DNA of 64,000 bases, taken from the NCBI GenBank assembly GCA_036435485.1, contig CM071600.1, positions 49,907,546-49,971,545 on the forward strand, in the 5' to 3' direction. The position numbers were made by a program, and so were the translations under genes. Within the stretch, counting starts at the first letter, position 1. The number at the start of each line of letters is the position of its first letter. The notes beneath the pieces are model-generated. The model was not told where the DNA came from. It made no database searches and saw only the letters and a program-made list of their open reading frames with translations. Source of the DNA: Saposhnikovia divaricata. Lineage: Eukaryota > Streptophyta > Magnoliopsida > Apiales > Apiaceae. Shown piece by piece: positions 21,607 through 33,723 of this stretch.

Positions 21607-23018
21607 TGATAAGTGGATTTTATATCTACTTAGAACGTCTTATGTCGGCTTGAATTGGTAGTTTTGGCCTCAAGTATGTCGTGTTTTGATTAGTTTCTAG
21701 TGGAAATGTGCAGGATTTTTATCTTAGGATCGGAGTCGGTAATTGAAGATGTTATGTTGGATATAGGCCCAAGGTGTTTGTTTAAGAAGGTTTCCAGAAG
21801 AGCGAGGAAAAACGAAGCAAGGAACGACAATTACCATGAAAATCAGAAATTCCAGGAAGTTGTCCGGGCGGGCGCTCAAGATTCCAGGCGGCCGCTCAGG
21901 AGGAATTGTCCAGGCGGCCGCTCAAGATTTCAGGCGGCCGCTCAGCCTGAATTCTGGAGAATTTTACAGTTTTGCCCTTTTCGAATGTTAATGCAATTCT
22001 GAGTTGTTTCCTTGTATGATCTGGTTTTTAGGGCCTATAAAAACTCTGGTTATCATTGTAATCAGTACAGAGAGGGTTTTATTTTGTTAACATTAAGGAG
22101 TGAACGATCGATTGTTCGTGACAAGCAACGGATCAAGATCTACCTATCTTTTGTAACTGGGCATTCTTCGGATTTGTTCCTAAACCCTTATTAATTAATA
22201 TTATTCTTCTTTTCATTCTAGTCATGTTTATTAGCATATTTTCATCGAACCCCATGATGACGAACGGTTCGATTATGAACTAATCACCGTCATGGGGTCC
22301 TAACGAATTTACTTGCGGAATTTAGATGTTGATTGCCTAACTTGATATATGTGTGGTGAATTTACGATATCCTTGCATGGTTGTATTTAATTCATATAGA
22401 TGCGTAGCTAACATCTATCTTGTTAATCTTAAGTGAAGCGACAGTGAATCTTTTGATTTAGAACTTGCCATGCTAGCATAAGTCCATGAATGTTGTTCAT
22501 GTTTGTGGTGTGTTTCTAACCGTCTCATGCTACCTTATGTAATCTTATGGATACTTGATCTTCAACCATTATGCTTTCAAATTCTATAGACATATAGGGT
22601 CTAAGCATAACTGGTGCCTGCATGATTTCTATCTTTTGTGGATATTGTGTAGATTGGTGTGCGTATACTGAAAGGTAGCGTATACTTATTTCGTGTTGTC
22701 CGATTAGTTATTGTAACCACTACATGTGTTGATAAAAGGGCATGATCTCTAAAGGAAGTTTGTATTGAAGTTAGGATCTCATGTTCCTCATCTCATAAGT
22801 AATTTGAAATCAATTAGCTATTAATTTAGTTGTTAATTAATTCTTATTAGTTAATTTTAGATAATCAAAACCAATTTGCTTATTGTCTTAGCATTGAACG
22901 ATAATCATACATTGATGCTTAGGTACAAGAACTAAATTATACAATCTCTGTGGGAACGAACTCTACTTCATTCTATATTACTTGTGAACACGTACGCTTG
23001 CGTGATTTTGTGCGAACA
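21607..23018 (+). repeat. 3' LTR of element B
   Basis: 1412 bp, TGATAAGTGG to GTGCGAACA, near identical to the 5' LTR. It is followed by the TSD GTCTG. TATAAAA at 22036-22042. Confidence 0.93.
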
Positions 23019-23023
23019 GTCTG

Positions 23024-23650
23024 CATCACCATAATTAATCCAATTCAGTCTTACATGTTGATGCGAGTACATTTCCTTTCTAATTGATGACTCGTCAATT
23101 TGATCCAAAATTTGATGTTACAGACTGCTATTAGCCTCAGTGGGAGGAAAGTTTTGAACAACTCTAAGCCAATCAGATAAAGATGTAATGAGAAATTTAT
23201 TATTCTCAAAACATCTTTACTCCATTTACCAAGATCAGAGCTGCAAGATTCAAAATTAGCCAGTAAAACATCAGTAGGACAAGCATTACCTTGGTTCCAG
23301 TTGAGCCTTATAATAGTTTCACATTCATTAGAACGAGTCCATATCGTTTCGAAATGAAAACTTTTATGAAAAATTTTCGAGGTGCGGTATTTAGAAGTAG
23401 AGGTGTATGATTGCTGCCAATGAGAGGTTCGTGAGTAAGCAAACAAAGAGGATACAATTCCATCCAAAATGCATTAACCAAAACACAATCAATTCTTTCT
23501 CTAATGTTGTGATCAGATTCCTTCTTGTTATTCGTCCATATATAATTAATTTTTTTAAAAGGAATTTCCAAAAGATTTGCACTATCAATGAATCCTTGCA
23601 GCTCCTCAATACATCTAGATAATCTAGATATCTAGATACTCCTCCATATA
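23024..23650 (-). pseudogene. LINE fragment: C-terminal half of AP endonuclease domain
   Basis: The minus-strand frame 23571-23308 shows the end of an APE-type LINE endonuclease: FTW-like IWTNN, RERIDCVLVNAFW, and GSNHTPLLL where active enzymes have SDH. The catalytic Asp of that last motif is replaced by Asn. The following linker towards RT is in another frame (23467-23051), so there is a frameshift. The N-terminal half of the domain is absent and the piece ends at a TA microsatellite near 23645. Confidence 0.65.
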
Positions 23651-23672
23651 TATATATATATATATATATATA
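23645..23672. repeat. TA microsatellite at the LINE 5' edge
   Basis: A short (TA)n run. It coincides with the truncated 5' edge of the LINE. Confidence 0.9.
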
Positions 23673-24229
23673 CACGACTAAGGAAAGTGAAAAAGAAGAT
23701 GGAAGATACTTACCTCAGTTGGAGATGAATGAAAGATTGAGAAGATTCAACTGATTGCTGCTCGTGGAAGACGATCAAGAAGTGTTTGTAAACCTTAGTA
23801 GCTCGTGTTAAATCCTAATTCCCAAATTCTCGATCGCTTTTCCCTTAATTTGAATGTAACCCAACTTTATACCAGGTTAATAGATATTTCAGTTGATTTT
23901 AAGAATAGTTTTTATTTTTATTATAAGCTTCATTGAGGTTTTTAAACTATTTCTAATGTTTTTTATTTTTATTTTAAGGTTAATTAGGAATAACCAAGCG
24001 TTTGATTAACGTTGAATGATGGGAAGGGTATGCTGAAAAGAAGTATATTAGTACATGGTTACCAACGAGAAAATAGTTCTATTTGGTGTACCATTTAGAA
24101 AAGTCAAATCTACCGGCGTACCATTGAGAATTTCCCAATAATAAATTGCTATATTGTTCACATTACTATATGACTACCTGAACAAGCTGTCGTGTCTTAA
24201 TTAAAGCTTGATAATGTTCGCTAATAGTA
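23673..24229. other. Unassigned AT-rich stretch
   Basis: No coding frame or terminal repeats recognised in about 560 bp between the LINE edge and the Helitron. Confidence 0.4.
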
Positions 24230-24570
24230 CTAGCCTATAACCCGTGCGATGCACGGTTTCTTGTAAACTGTTTATTTATATTTTATTTTAAAAATTTTAA
24301 ATTGTATATATTTTTTATTATTAAACTCTTAAGAGTAGTTTATAAAATAATATATATGTTTAATAAAGATGTATTTTTAATGAGATTCGAACTTGAACCA
24401 ATGAAAATATTTTAAATATTAGAAAATGAATATTTTTTAAGTATTAGATCCAACGGTTCTCATTTATCAGTCTCAAAATCCAATGGTTATCATTGAGTAT
24501 ACCAAAAAATTGTACCAAACTACCAACCAACCAGATAGAGGCTAGTTTGCTTATAATAGTATAGTATAGA
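24230..24570 (-). mobile_element. Short non-autonomous Helitron
   Basis: Read on the minus strand, the unit begins TCTATACTATACTATTAT (from 24570) and ends with a GC-rich hairpin (CCGTGC-atc-GCACGG, 24242-24256), then GGTTATAGG and CTAG at 24230. The base before it is A and the base after it is T, the A|T insertion context of Helitrons. There is no coding capacity. The exact 5' end could lie 4-5 bases further out. Confidence 0.6.
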
Positions 24571-24792
24571 TAGATTGAACTAAAGGCCACACAATTTTTT
24601 TCAGATATAATTTCTTAAAAATAATTTGATCTTCTAGCTGCAACCATTAACATAAACTCCTTCTGTGATCCACCAGAGTTCCATGATAAACCAGATTTCG
24701 TTGTCACGGACTTAACTAAAGTTGTCACTTATCAATACCTGTTAAGTCTTTATTTTGCGGGAAGCTTCGTAGATCATGATCACACCCAAAAG

Positions 24793-24793
<1 letters not shown>
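24571..24793. other. Unassigned AT-rich spacer
   Basis: No recognisable gene or repeat boundary. Confidence 0.4.

Positions 24794-24849
<56 letters not shown>
24794..24849. repeat. TA microsatellite
   Basis: Uninterrupted (TA)n of about 28 units directly left of element C. Confidence 0.95.
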
Positions 24850-24853
<4 letters not shown>

Positions 24854-25191
24854 TAATCTTAAATTTGGTCTTTATTTATGTGTTTTTTGTTTATAATAAA
24901 ATGTGTAATTGTTTTTACACATGCTAGTCGGTTGGTGTGTTGATTTGGTCAAGTAGGTTGTTGAGTTGATTTAGGATCAAGGGTGGTATGGAGTGATTTT
25001 AGGAAGTCAGTATCTTGTTAGTTATTATCTTGTTGCTGGAGTCTTTCATTTTGTTTTCTATATATTGTAATCTTTGCATTCTAATAAAATCAGTTGTCCT
25101 GGAAATGTGTTAATGCATTGTTGTTTTTCACAGTTTATAAATCAAATAGTTATATGTTATATTGTTTATTTGTCAAGGTGTAATTAAGAAG

Positions 25192-25203
25192 TGGTATCAA
25201 AGC
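25192..25203 (+). promoter_or_regulatory. Primer-binding site, initiator tRNA-Met type (element C)
   Basis: TGGTATCAAAGC is one base off the usual TGGTATCAGAGC. It marks the 5' LTR end within a few bases upstream. A TATATA run near 25060 may be the LTR promoter. Confidence 0.7.
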
Positions 25204-25231
25204 TTGGTACTCAGAGTGTACATATTAGTTC

Positions 25232-26063
25232 ATGTCAAAGTCGACAACCATGGATGTGAGTAAAGGCAAAGGAGGATCGATGGGGCTGACTTATCCGATG
25301 TTAACCAAAACCAACTATACTACCTGGGCATTAAAAATGAAGGTGGTAATGCAAGCACATGGAGTTTGGGAGGCTGTAGAGCAAACTTATCCAAAGGCTA
25401 CGGTCGAAGAGAGAACGGATAAGATAGCACTGGCGAAGATCTATCAAGGCATGCCTGAGGAGATATTGCTGTCAATAGCAGAGAAGAAACAAGCCAAAGA
25501 CGCCTGGGAGGTGATTAAAATCCTGTGTCAAGGCACAGAGAAAGTTATGAATGCAAAAGTACAAACCTTAAAAGTAGAGTTTGAAGCACTAACCATGAAG
25601 GACGGTGAACAACTTGTTTTGTATGAAACTAAGTGGACTCGTTACAAACATCAGATCTCTTGGAGAAGAGATGAAAGAAGCCTATGTGGTTAAGAAACTC
25701 TTACGTGCTGTTCCCTCAAGGTTCTTACAGATAGCTTCGACTATAGAACAATTTGGGAATATGGAGACCATGACGGTGGAAGAAACTGTTGGATCACTTA
25801 AAGCACATGACGAGAGATTAAAGGGTCAAGGTGATGGCTCTAGTGGACAGTTGCTGCTCACTGTGGAGGAGTGGGCAAAAAGAGAAAATGAAGAAGGAAA
25901 ATTGCTCTTGAAAAGGGAAAAGTGGTTGAAGAGAACAAAGGGAGGAGGAGTTGAGAGTGCTGCAAACTATAAAGTGCGGGGAGGACGTGACAAAAGCAGA
26001 GTCAGGTGTTTCAATTGTCACTTATTGGGTCATTTCACGGCTGAGTGCATAAAGCCGCGTTAA
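25232..26063 (+). pseudogene. Element C gag
   Basis: ATG at 25232 opens a UBN2-type Copia Gag (YPMLTKTNYTTWALKM, later AKDAWEVIK). A frameshift near 25640 moves the rest to the next frame, which ends in a zinc knuckle (C-x2-C-x4-H-x4-C, about 26008-26049) and a stop at 26061. The two frames overlap over 25605-25693. Without the frameshift the protein would be close to normal Gag length. Confidence 0.75.
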
Positions 26064-27455
26064 GTGAAGGAAGCACAACAAGAAGCTTATATGGTGAAAA
26101 TTGAGGATGATGAACCAGCCCTTTTGCTGGCCAATCATGTGAAGGAAGAAAATGGAAAGGTATTGCTGAATGAAGAAGGTCTGAGTCCAAAACTTGCTAT
26201 AGACAACGAAGAAAAGAAAGTGGTGGAATCTAATGTTTGGTATTTGGACAATGGAGCAAGCAATCATATGACGGGGGTAAGATCGAAGTTTAAGTGGATG
26301 AGATGGTGACAGGTCGTGTAAAGTTTGGAGATGGTTCTGCTGTGAAGATTGAATGAAAAGGATCTATAATTTTTAAGTGCAAGAATGGGGAAGAGAGAGT
26401 GATTCGAGAGGTTTACTTTATACAAATTCTTTGCAGCAACATATTGAGTCTGGGACAGCTAGCTGAAGAGGGAAACAAGGTGGTGATGAACAAAAATTTC
26501 TTGTGGGTCTATGAAAAGGAAGGAAGCTTGTTGATGAAGGTGAAACAATCGCATAACAGGCTTTACAAGATTATTATTGAGAATGTTGAATCCATGTGTT
26601 TTCTGTCAAAATCAAATGAGTTATCTCGTTTGTGGCATATGCGACTGGGCATGTAAACTTTAAATCCATGGAGTTGATGCATAAAGAGAACATGGTGCAT
26701 GGACTGCCAAAAACTATCCAGACCAAAGAAGTTTGTTCAGGTTGTTTGATGTCAAAACAGACAAGGAAGCCGTTTCCATTCAAGGCGAATTATAGTGTTG
26801 AAAAAGTGTTGCAGTTGGTACATGGTGACCTATGTGGACCTATGGAACCTACAATGGTTGGAGGTAATAGATATTTCTTTCTATTGGTGGATGATTATAG
26901 TCGTTATATGTGGGTATATTCCTTGAAAAGCAAAGATGAAGCATTTGGCGTTTTTAAAAAATTTCGAGCATTGGTAGAGGATGGTCCAGTTAAAAGGTTA
27001 AGGGTTTTTAGAACGGACAGAGGAGGTGAATTTAATTCTAAGGAGTTTGTTTCATATTGTGAAGAAGCCAGAATTGAGAGGCACTATACAGCCCCATATA
27101 CGCCCCAACAAAATGGCGTGGTAGAGCGCAGAAACAGAACGAGATGGCTCGAAGATGTTTGAAGGAGATGAATATGCCGTGTGAATTGTGGGGAGAGGCA
27201 GTGCGACACTCGGTTTACTTACTGAACTGTTTGCCCACTCGAGCACTGTCACACCATATGAAATCTGGAAGGGAAACAAACCAAATATCAGTCATATACG
27301 AGTTTTTGGTTGTGTTGCCCATATGAAAGTGCCCAAGGTACATGTGAGTAAGTTAGATGATCGAATTATGAAAGTAATCAATCTTGGCAGGGAACCTGGT
27401 AGCAAGGCTTATAGGTTGTATGAGCCAGATGGTGGTCGTATATTTGTGAGCTGAG
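26064..27455 (+). pseudogene. Element C protease and integrase
   Basis: The protease site reads WYLDNGASNHMTG (near 26238), with Asn in place of the usual Ser/Thr after the catalytic Asp. The frame breaks near 26306 and reopens. From 26632 the integrase follows, with zinc-binding residues (CSGCLMSKQ) and all three catalytic residues in HGDLCGP, RTDRGGEF and NGVVERRNRT. Another frameshift lies near 27150, and a stop (TGA) at 27453. Confidence 0.75.
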
Positions 27456-28602
27456 ATGTAGTGTCTGATGAAATGAAATCGTGGCCGTGGAATCAGTCTA
27501 GTGAAAGTTATGAAATGCACTCGGGGAGTTTCTCAGTTCCTGATGTGTATGTTGCAGAAACAAACGAGGATGTGAGTCAGAACGAAGGAGAAAATCTGGA
27601 AAATCAAGATGGAAATCAAGATTCTGGAGGAGAAACTGTAAGAACGCCACCTGAATCTCCTACTAATGCTTTAAACCCAGATAACTATAATGACAGCTGT
27701 GAGCATAAACGCTATAGAAGATTAAGTGATGTTAATAGATGTACTGAAGAAATGGAGATGGAAGACGAGTTGTTATTGATGGGCATAGATGAGCCAGAAA
27801 ATTTCAAGCAAGCAGAAAAGGGATGTGAGTGGAAACATGAAATGAACAGAGAAATCAAGCCGATCCAAAAGAATGGAACCTGGTATTTAACTGAACTTCC
27901 TGAAGGACACAAGGTGATTGGTTTAAAGTGGATTTATAAACTAAAGAGAGATGCAGATGGGAAGATAATTAAAAACAAAGCACGCCTCGTAGCAAAGGGT
28001 TATGCTCAAGAAAAAGGTGTGGACTTCGACGAGATCTTTGCTCATGTGACACGATTAGAAACAGTTAGGTTACTACTGGCGTTGGTTGCAAAAAAGGGAT
28101 GGGAAGTACATCATTTAAATGTTAAAACAACATTTCTGAATGGGGAAATTTGTGAGGAGGTATATGTTACACAGCCTGAAGGGTATGTGGAAAAGGGTCA
28201 AGAAAAGATGGTGTATAGGCTGTTGAAAGCTTTGTATGGACTGTGACAGTCTTCTCGTGCCTGGTACACGAAATTTAGTAGTTGTCTTGAGAGTCTTGGT
28301 TTCAAACGCTGTGCTTATGAACATGTTATTTATATAAGGCAAAACAAAGAAGAAAACTTGTTAGTCGGGGTATATGTGGACGACTTATTGATCACTGGAA
28401 CTAGTGTATCGATTATTGAAGAGTTTAAAGAGCAAATGAATCATATTTTTGAAATGAGTGACATGGGGAGGTTGTCATATTACTTGGGCATCGAAGTAAA
28501 ACAGGGTGATGGGTACATCGAATTGAAACAGACTGGATATGCAAGAAAGATACTTGAGAGAACTGGCATGGATGATTGCAATCCAACAATGTATCCGATG
28601 AA
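27456..28602 (+). pseudogene. Element C reverse transcriptase, truncated by element D
   Basis: Copia RT is recognisable from about 27830 (WKHEMNREI, KWIYKLKRD, KARLVAKGYAQ, later YVDDLL near 28373). A TGA at 28244-28246 interrupts LYGL just before the conserved Q-x-x-RAW block. The frame ends at 28602, inside the RT C-terminal region, where element D begins. The last codons before the border match the usual Copia phrase around TMYPM. Confidence 0.75.
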
Positions 28603-30060
28603 TGTAACAGCCCCAGATCCGGGGTCGGGGATCCGGTCCTCACGGTCTCAATTTCCATCCACAACATCAACATAAATTAACTTACAACCTTGTGACCCAA
28701 AACAACAACACAAAACACACCCGTTATAGTCCCAGAGATGAAATCAGAGTAATCAACAAATATTATAATTAATCATAAGTTTTGTGTTCTTATAACCCAA
28801 AAGAATTACAATTTAACTGTTACATACTCTTTGCCATCCATTTACATAGGTCATACATATAATAAGTCTGATGAAACAAAAGCTGACAGTCTAGCCTACT
28901 GGTTGCTCCTACCTCAGCAATGCCGACCATGACATCAGTGGGCAACCCTATGACTGCTGTCCTTGCTTGCATCGAGTGTGACTTGTGCTGGCCATCAGAT
29001 CTAGCTGTTGTTGTGATATAATAAATAAAGCAATGGTGAGCAATAGCCCACCAAAAAAAAAATGTAACTGAACAATAATATATAACAGTTCTGAAATATC
29101 TTTGAAACCATATGCCATGCATTAACGAACATGGTACTAGTATAAGGCAAACGATGAAGTTAAAAGGTAACTCAAAAATATACTTCTGTAGAAATATCTG
29201 CTATGTCAAAGATAAGCAAGATAGCATTATTTATCATAAAAGTGGAACTTGCAGAATAATATTGCAATTCCAGATTCAATCACTTTTTCAGTTGCCAACA
29301 CCGATAGTGTTGAAGAAAATTTCCAACATTTGAAAGGTGAACTAATACTGGAGCATTGACGCGCCAGGAGACATAACATTCACGATGATCAGTCATAGGT
29401 TATTCTCCCCACCTCTTGTTCTCTACATGTAGAAGGAAGCACCGACGGATTTACTTGTCTACCGCCCTCTGGAACCCCCAGGCCAACGGTTGGGCCATTG
29501 CTGGACCGGCGCCACTCGGCCACTTACGCGGCTCCTAGTTCGTATAACATCCATAACTCTGAAACATAAAGTTTGTCCCCCTTTCCCCAAGTATAATACT
29601 TGTTGATAAGACTCCACAAAGTAGTCGTATCTAGTTTGGAAAGGAAAATTCCCCAATATTTCCCAAGCTGCTTCTTGTTAGTGGATACCAACTTGTTCCA
29701 ACACTCTTACCCCTCGAACGATGAGTGGGTACACATGATTCAATGAATAATAGCAATCAAGTTGCGAGTGAAAAGAATGGTTTCAAGAATTTATGACCGG
29801 GAAGTCAACAAGATAAATAACATTTCTCAAGTAAGGTTCCCTTATAATTTGGAAGATGGAATTGAATGAAGAATATAATTTCGAGAACCTTTCTTGACAT
29901 AATAATATTCAATATGCTCAGAATAATTTACATAATACTCGAAGGTCGAAGATAATATTCGAATGAAATAAATCATTTTTAAATGAGTCAGAAGAATTAA
30001 ATAAATATTCCAAAGAATATTTATTAAGTCAAAAATCTTGAAGGAATAATCCTAATATAA

Positions 30061-30540
30061 AATATTACTCGGAATAATCCTCGAATGAATATTCACAAAT
30101 AATATTCATTAAATAATTAATGAATATTTAAATAAATAGTACTTAACACATAAATAAAACTCGGATGAATATCCGAAATAATATTCACTGAACAAATAGT
30201 GAATATTCAAATTAATAATACTTATCAAATAAATAAAACTCGAACGAATATTCGAAATAATATTCACTGAATAAATAGTGAATATTCTAATTAATATTAC
30301 TGATTGAAGGAATAATTACCAAATGAATATTCAAAACAATATTCGATAATTGAATCGACTTTATATGAATATTGAAAATTATATTCGTTGAATAAATGAA
30401 GTTCAAATGAATATTCAAAATAAAATAATATTTATTAACTGAATAAAGCTTAAAAAGGAATTTAGAAATAATATTTAATAGGTAAGTAATCTCGAATGAA
30501 TATTCAAAATTAATAATCATTAAATAAATAATGGGAAAAT
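30061..30540. repeat. Degenerate AT-rich tandem repeats in the D LTR
   Basis: A phrase of about 80 bp (AATAAAACTCG, GAATAT, AATAATATTCACTGAA, AATAGTGAATATTC) repeats with decay, clearest at about 30150-30300. Shorter GAATATTC-based units continue to 30540. GAATATTC is itself an 8-bp palindrome. Confidence 0.6.
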
Positions 30541-30772
30541 ATTTACTTAGATATTTCCCTCCGAAAATAGTTGCGATATATCAAGAAATACTGACTCCCA
30601 GTCTATAATCAAAGAATGAGATTCATATGCCCTTCTCTCAGGGTCTTAGCAATATCCGGCTTATACTGATATATTCACTATCTAGCTTGTAAGCCAATAA
30701 TAATACAGGGAACAAGCATATCAATATAACTTGAAAGTAGGCCTGCATGCTATGACATATGTATAACAGAAA

Positions 30773-30774
<2 letters not shown>

Positions 30775-30846
<72 letters not shown>
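30775..30846. repeat. AT microsatellite
   Basis: Uninterrupted (AT)n of about 35 units inside the D LTR. Confidence 0.95.
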
Positions 30847-30849
<3 letters not shown>

Positions 30850-33045
30850 TAACAGCAGCCTTTAAATGGATTTGAAACTTGCCTGGTACTCCCGCTATGC
30901 TAGTGGTATGACTCGGGGTGGTCCGGCAATCTATAAACAACCAAAATTATCCCGGGTTAATCACCTATCACTTTGAAACGCCAAGTGAATACTTTACTTA
31001 AGCTAAAACACGTTTTCAAGTTATCGCTCACTAACACCGTTATGACCCGACACTTGCTCGTTATTACGGCTCGTCATTACACTTACACTTGGTATATACT
31101 TAAGTCATGTAAGTGCTAAGGTAGGTCATTTAAGAACCAAGATTATACCTAGAGTTTTATCGCCCGTTTTCTAAGTGATTAACCAAAGTTATAACCAAGT
31201 GTGCTTTTAAGGGTTCGTTCACGTTTAACCTCGATTCAAACATTTTTATAAAATTAAAAAACGATCCGTTTGACACGAGGTTTTCTCCTATACCTTCCTT
31301 ATGATCTCTAATATTTAATTACCATAATTCGTCACTAACTTACATATTTTACCGAGGTTCAACTTTAATAACGAACTCGTACTTACGGTTTCGAACGACT
31401 TTTAGTAAATCGGCCATAATTCCTAAACCGTAAGTCCGTTTGTTTCAATTCTTTCGCCAAAACGATACATGACTCGAGATCTACAAGGACATATCATATA
31501 ATCAACTAGGTCAGGAAATTATACCAACTGTTATGAACGGATTCCTAAGGTCTAACGAAAATCGGGCATTACGACGGCTATAAATCGATCGTTTCCAAAT
31601 TTACCACAATCAAACCAACCCACACTGGGCATCCATACAACTTGTACATATGTTATTCATCTCAACAAGTCCAGAAATATTACACTTCACCATCATGTGC
31701 ATCATTTTACTTAGATCACTAAACCATTAACTAATCATGCTTTGTAACATCACCATAATCATAACTAAGTTAAAATCCATCAAGAACATGCATAATCTCA
31801 AAGTAAGGGCTAGGGTTTCATGAGTTCCATACCTTCCTTGGTGTGTGTAAGACCTTACTAAGCCTTGAATAATCCTTGTACAACCTTAACCAATCTTAGA
31901 TCATTAAATTTGAAGCTTCCTAGCTAGGGTTTTGAGCCCCCTTTTTCCGCTGGACAGAAACTGTCAAGAACAGGGCAGTTTGGTTTCTTCAACTTGGGGA
32001 AGGTATTTGACTAGGCTACACTCCTTTGTTGGCCATGAAATTTTGAACGAATCTTACCCATGGAGTGGAGAAGCTATGGTTAAAATTTGGTGATTTTAGA
32101 ATGGGTAGAAGTGGTGATATGAATTTTTCTTTGTGCTTGGTTCAAGCTGGGCAGTTTTGAAGAAATGGAGAGAATGGAGTTTTGCCTTGGTTGCTTTGAT
32201 CTTATCTTGCATAATACACCTTATCTTGATAATGTCTAGCTAAAGTGATTTGGTCATGCATTGCATCATCTTGAGCCATGTGTTTGATTCTTGTGGTGGA
32301 AGGATGTCATCCTTGCTAACTATCTTGGTTAGCTTCCAATGATGCTAGTTTCTTTGTAACTAGCTTGGTTACATGATCTTATCCACTAGCACATGCATTA
32401 ACCTTGGTTCTCTGCTTGTTTCTTTGTCCGGTTATTGCTCAATTCATTGATCGTTCGGAGAAATACCTCGAAGATTTCTAGTTAGGGTTTTACCGGAAAC
32501 CGTCTTAATATTTATACTATCATTCTCAATTCTCTTTAATAATTCTTGAATCCATATTCCTTAAATCTTTTCAATAATCCCTTAAATCTTTCAGTGTCCA
32601 GGGAAATCTCCGGGAAAATAAAAGTGCTATTTTTCATAATCCGATAACTTTTACATACACTTTTTTCCCCTTGGATCATTAATACGAACTCAGAAATTCG
32701 TTCCGGGTACTTCTATATAGTGTCGTCTAATAATATTCCTATTTCCACCAAAAACACTATTCATCATTTATTCTCTCTTTATTCCTTATAATTAGAAAAA
32801 TGTCCTTGTGCTTTCCCGAGCGTTCCTTAACCCTTTTTACGGAACCACTGGACTTATACTAGATATTGATTTGGATGACATGAGACTACTTCCTCTGTTT
32901 GTATGCCATATCCTACTTTCTTGACGATAGATTATTCTTACCTAAGTTGTCAACCTATTGGATTCTTCATGACATATAAATATTGGAATCCATATCCATT
33001 CCATAGTAAAAGTTTTAATTTATACAAAAAATCGGGGTTCTTACA

Positions 33046-33723
33046 GTCTCCCCTCCTTAAAAGGATTCCGTCCCAGAATCAGGTAGGAAACAAAGAGTCG
33101 TTTGTCTATAGTTTCGTCTTTCAGCTTCCCGGTCAATTCTTAGTCGTTCTACCCTTTCTCAGCACATCTACTGGTGCTACAATACATACTTTATCCTTTT
33201 TCCATCAACTTTTCTACTTTTTGAACAACACACTATCCGGGTTATGCTCTTACTCAGTCCTATACTATTATCCTTATTGATATCTGCAGTGATATTGGTA
33301 TCACTATCGCATTGCGAATTCGGAGTTAACCTCACTCTCACTATGCATTTCCTGATCGCTTTAATCTTCGCAATCTCGATCATTATAGAGAGGTGGAGAG
33401 ATTTATTGAGAGATCACTATGATCAATGAACATTTGTTATATTGCATAGTTAGTATAGAAGGGGGCCAACCCTTAGTACTTGACAAGCAACTAAACAAGT
33501 TATGGTATTTCACTTAGACTTCTATCACAGAGACAGATAGTCACGTAGCAGTACCGCCCCTCCTTAAAGGGTTGTTCTTCTAAATTCAAAAAGAAGATGA
33601 ATAAGAGAGAAGAAAAGAAAAGAATTTCAAAGAATTATAGAAAGTTTTCATGATTGCAAAATATAATACTTAGATTTTACCTCTGAACTATAGAGGTTCA
33701 TTAGTGAAGAAAATAATCATATT
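33046..33723 (-). pseudogene. Element D internal region, 3' end with polypurine tract
   Basis: On the minus strand AAGGAGGGGAGAC (33046-33058) abuts the 3' LTR. The rest is the far 3' part of D's internal region and shows no convincing domain. A second similar purine tract, CCTTTAAGGAGGGGCGG on the minus strand, lies near 33556-33572. The segment ends where element E is inserted. Confidence 0.5.

Larger units (their letters stand above)
15833..23018 (+). mobile_element. Element B: young gag-protease-only Athila-like LTR element
   Basis: A 7186-bp element with two 1412-bp LTRs (15833-17244 and 21607-23018) that differ at only a handful of positions by eye. The TSD GTCTG is perfect (15828-15832 and 23019-23023). 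The primer-binding site matches tRNA-Asp, as in Athila-type Gypsy. The internal 4.36 kb encodes one long Gag-protease frame and then 1.6 kb of non-coding DNA; RT, RNase H and integrase are absent. This is a non-autonomous element that carries its own capsid and protease and must borrow replication enzymes. It lies in the LINE. Confidence 0.92.
6654..23650 (-). mobile_element. Decayed 5'-truncated LINE, split by elements A and B
   Basis: Three minus-strand pieces join into one L1-type LINE once A and B are removed: 23024-23650 (C-terminal half of the endonuclease), 13021-15832 (RT, zinc-binding region, start of the RNase H-like domain) and 6654-6947 (rest of the RNase H-like domain). A T-run at 6654-6666 is the poly(A) tail on the minus strand. 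The N-terminal half of the endonuclease is missing, as expected from abortive target-primed reverse transcription. Frames are broken by stops and frameshifts. No TSD for the LINE itself was found. It is older than both insertions. Confidence 0.7.
24850..28602 (+). mobile_element. Element C: decayed Copia, cut by element D
   Basis: A Ty1/Copia order is present: gag with zinc knuckle, protease, GAG-pre-integrase, integrase, RT. It begins with a short 5' LTR ending before the primer-binding site at 25192. The RT frame breaks off at 28602, where the LTR of element D starts. The RNase H and 3' LTR should lie beyond the right edge of the window, on the far side of D. The LTR start is not defined because its partner is not visible. 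Several stops and frameshifts make it inactive. Confidence 0.75.
28603..33045 (-). repeat. 3' LTR of element D (4.4 kb)
   Basis: On the minus strand it runs from TGTAAGAACC (33045) to GCTGTTACA (28603). The last several hundred bases match 62124-62155 plus 63567-64000. No coding frame of note lies inside. It contains a long AT microsatellite (30775-30846) and an AT-rich repeat cluster. The length is large for a plant LTR, and an unnoticed insertion inside it is possible. Confidence 0.65.

Noticed and set aside
30638..30940. 100-codon minus-strand frame
   Set aside because: It consists mostly of Ile-Tyr repeats read from the AT microsatellite.
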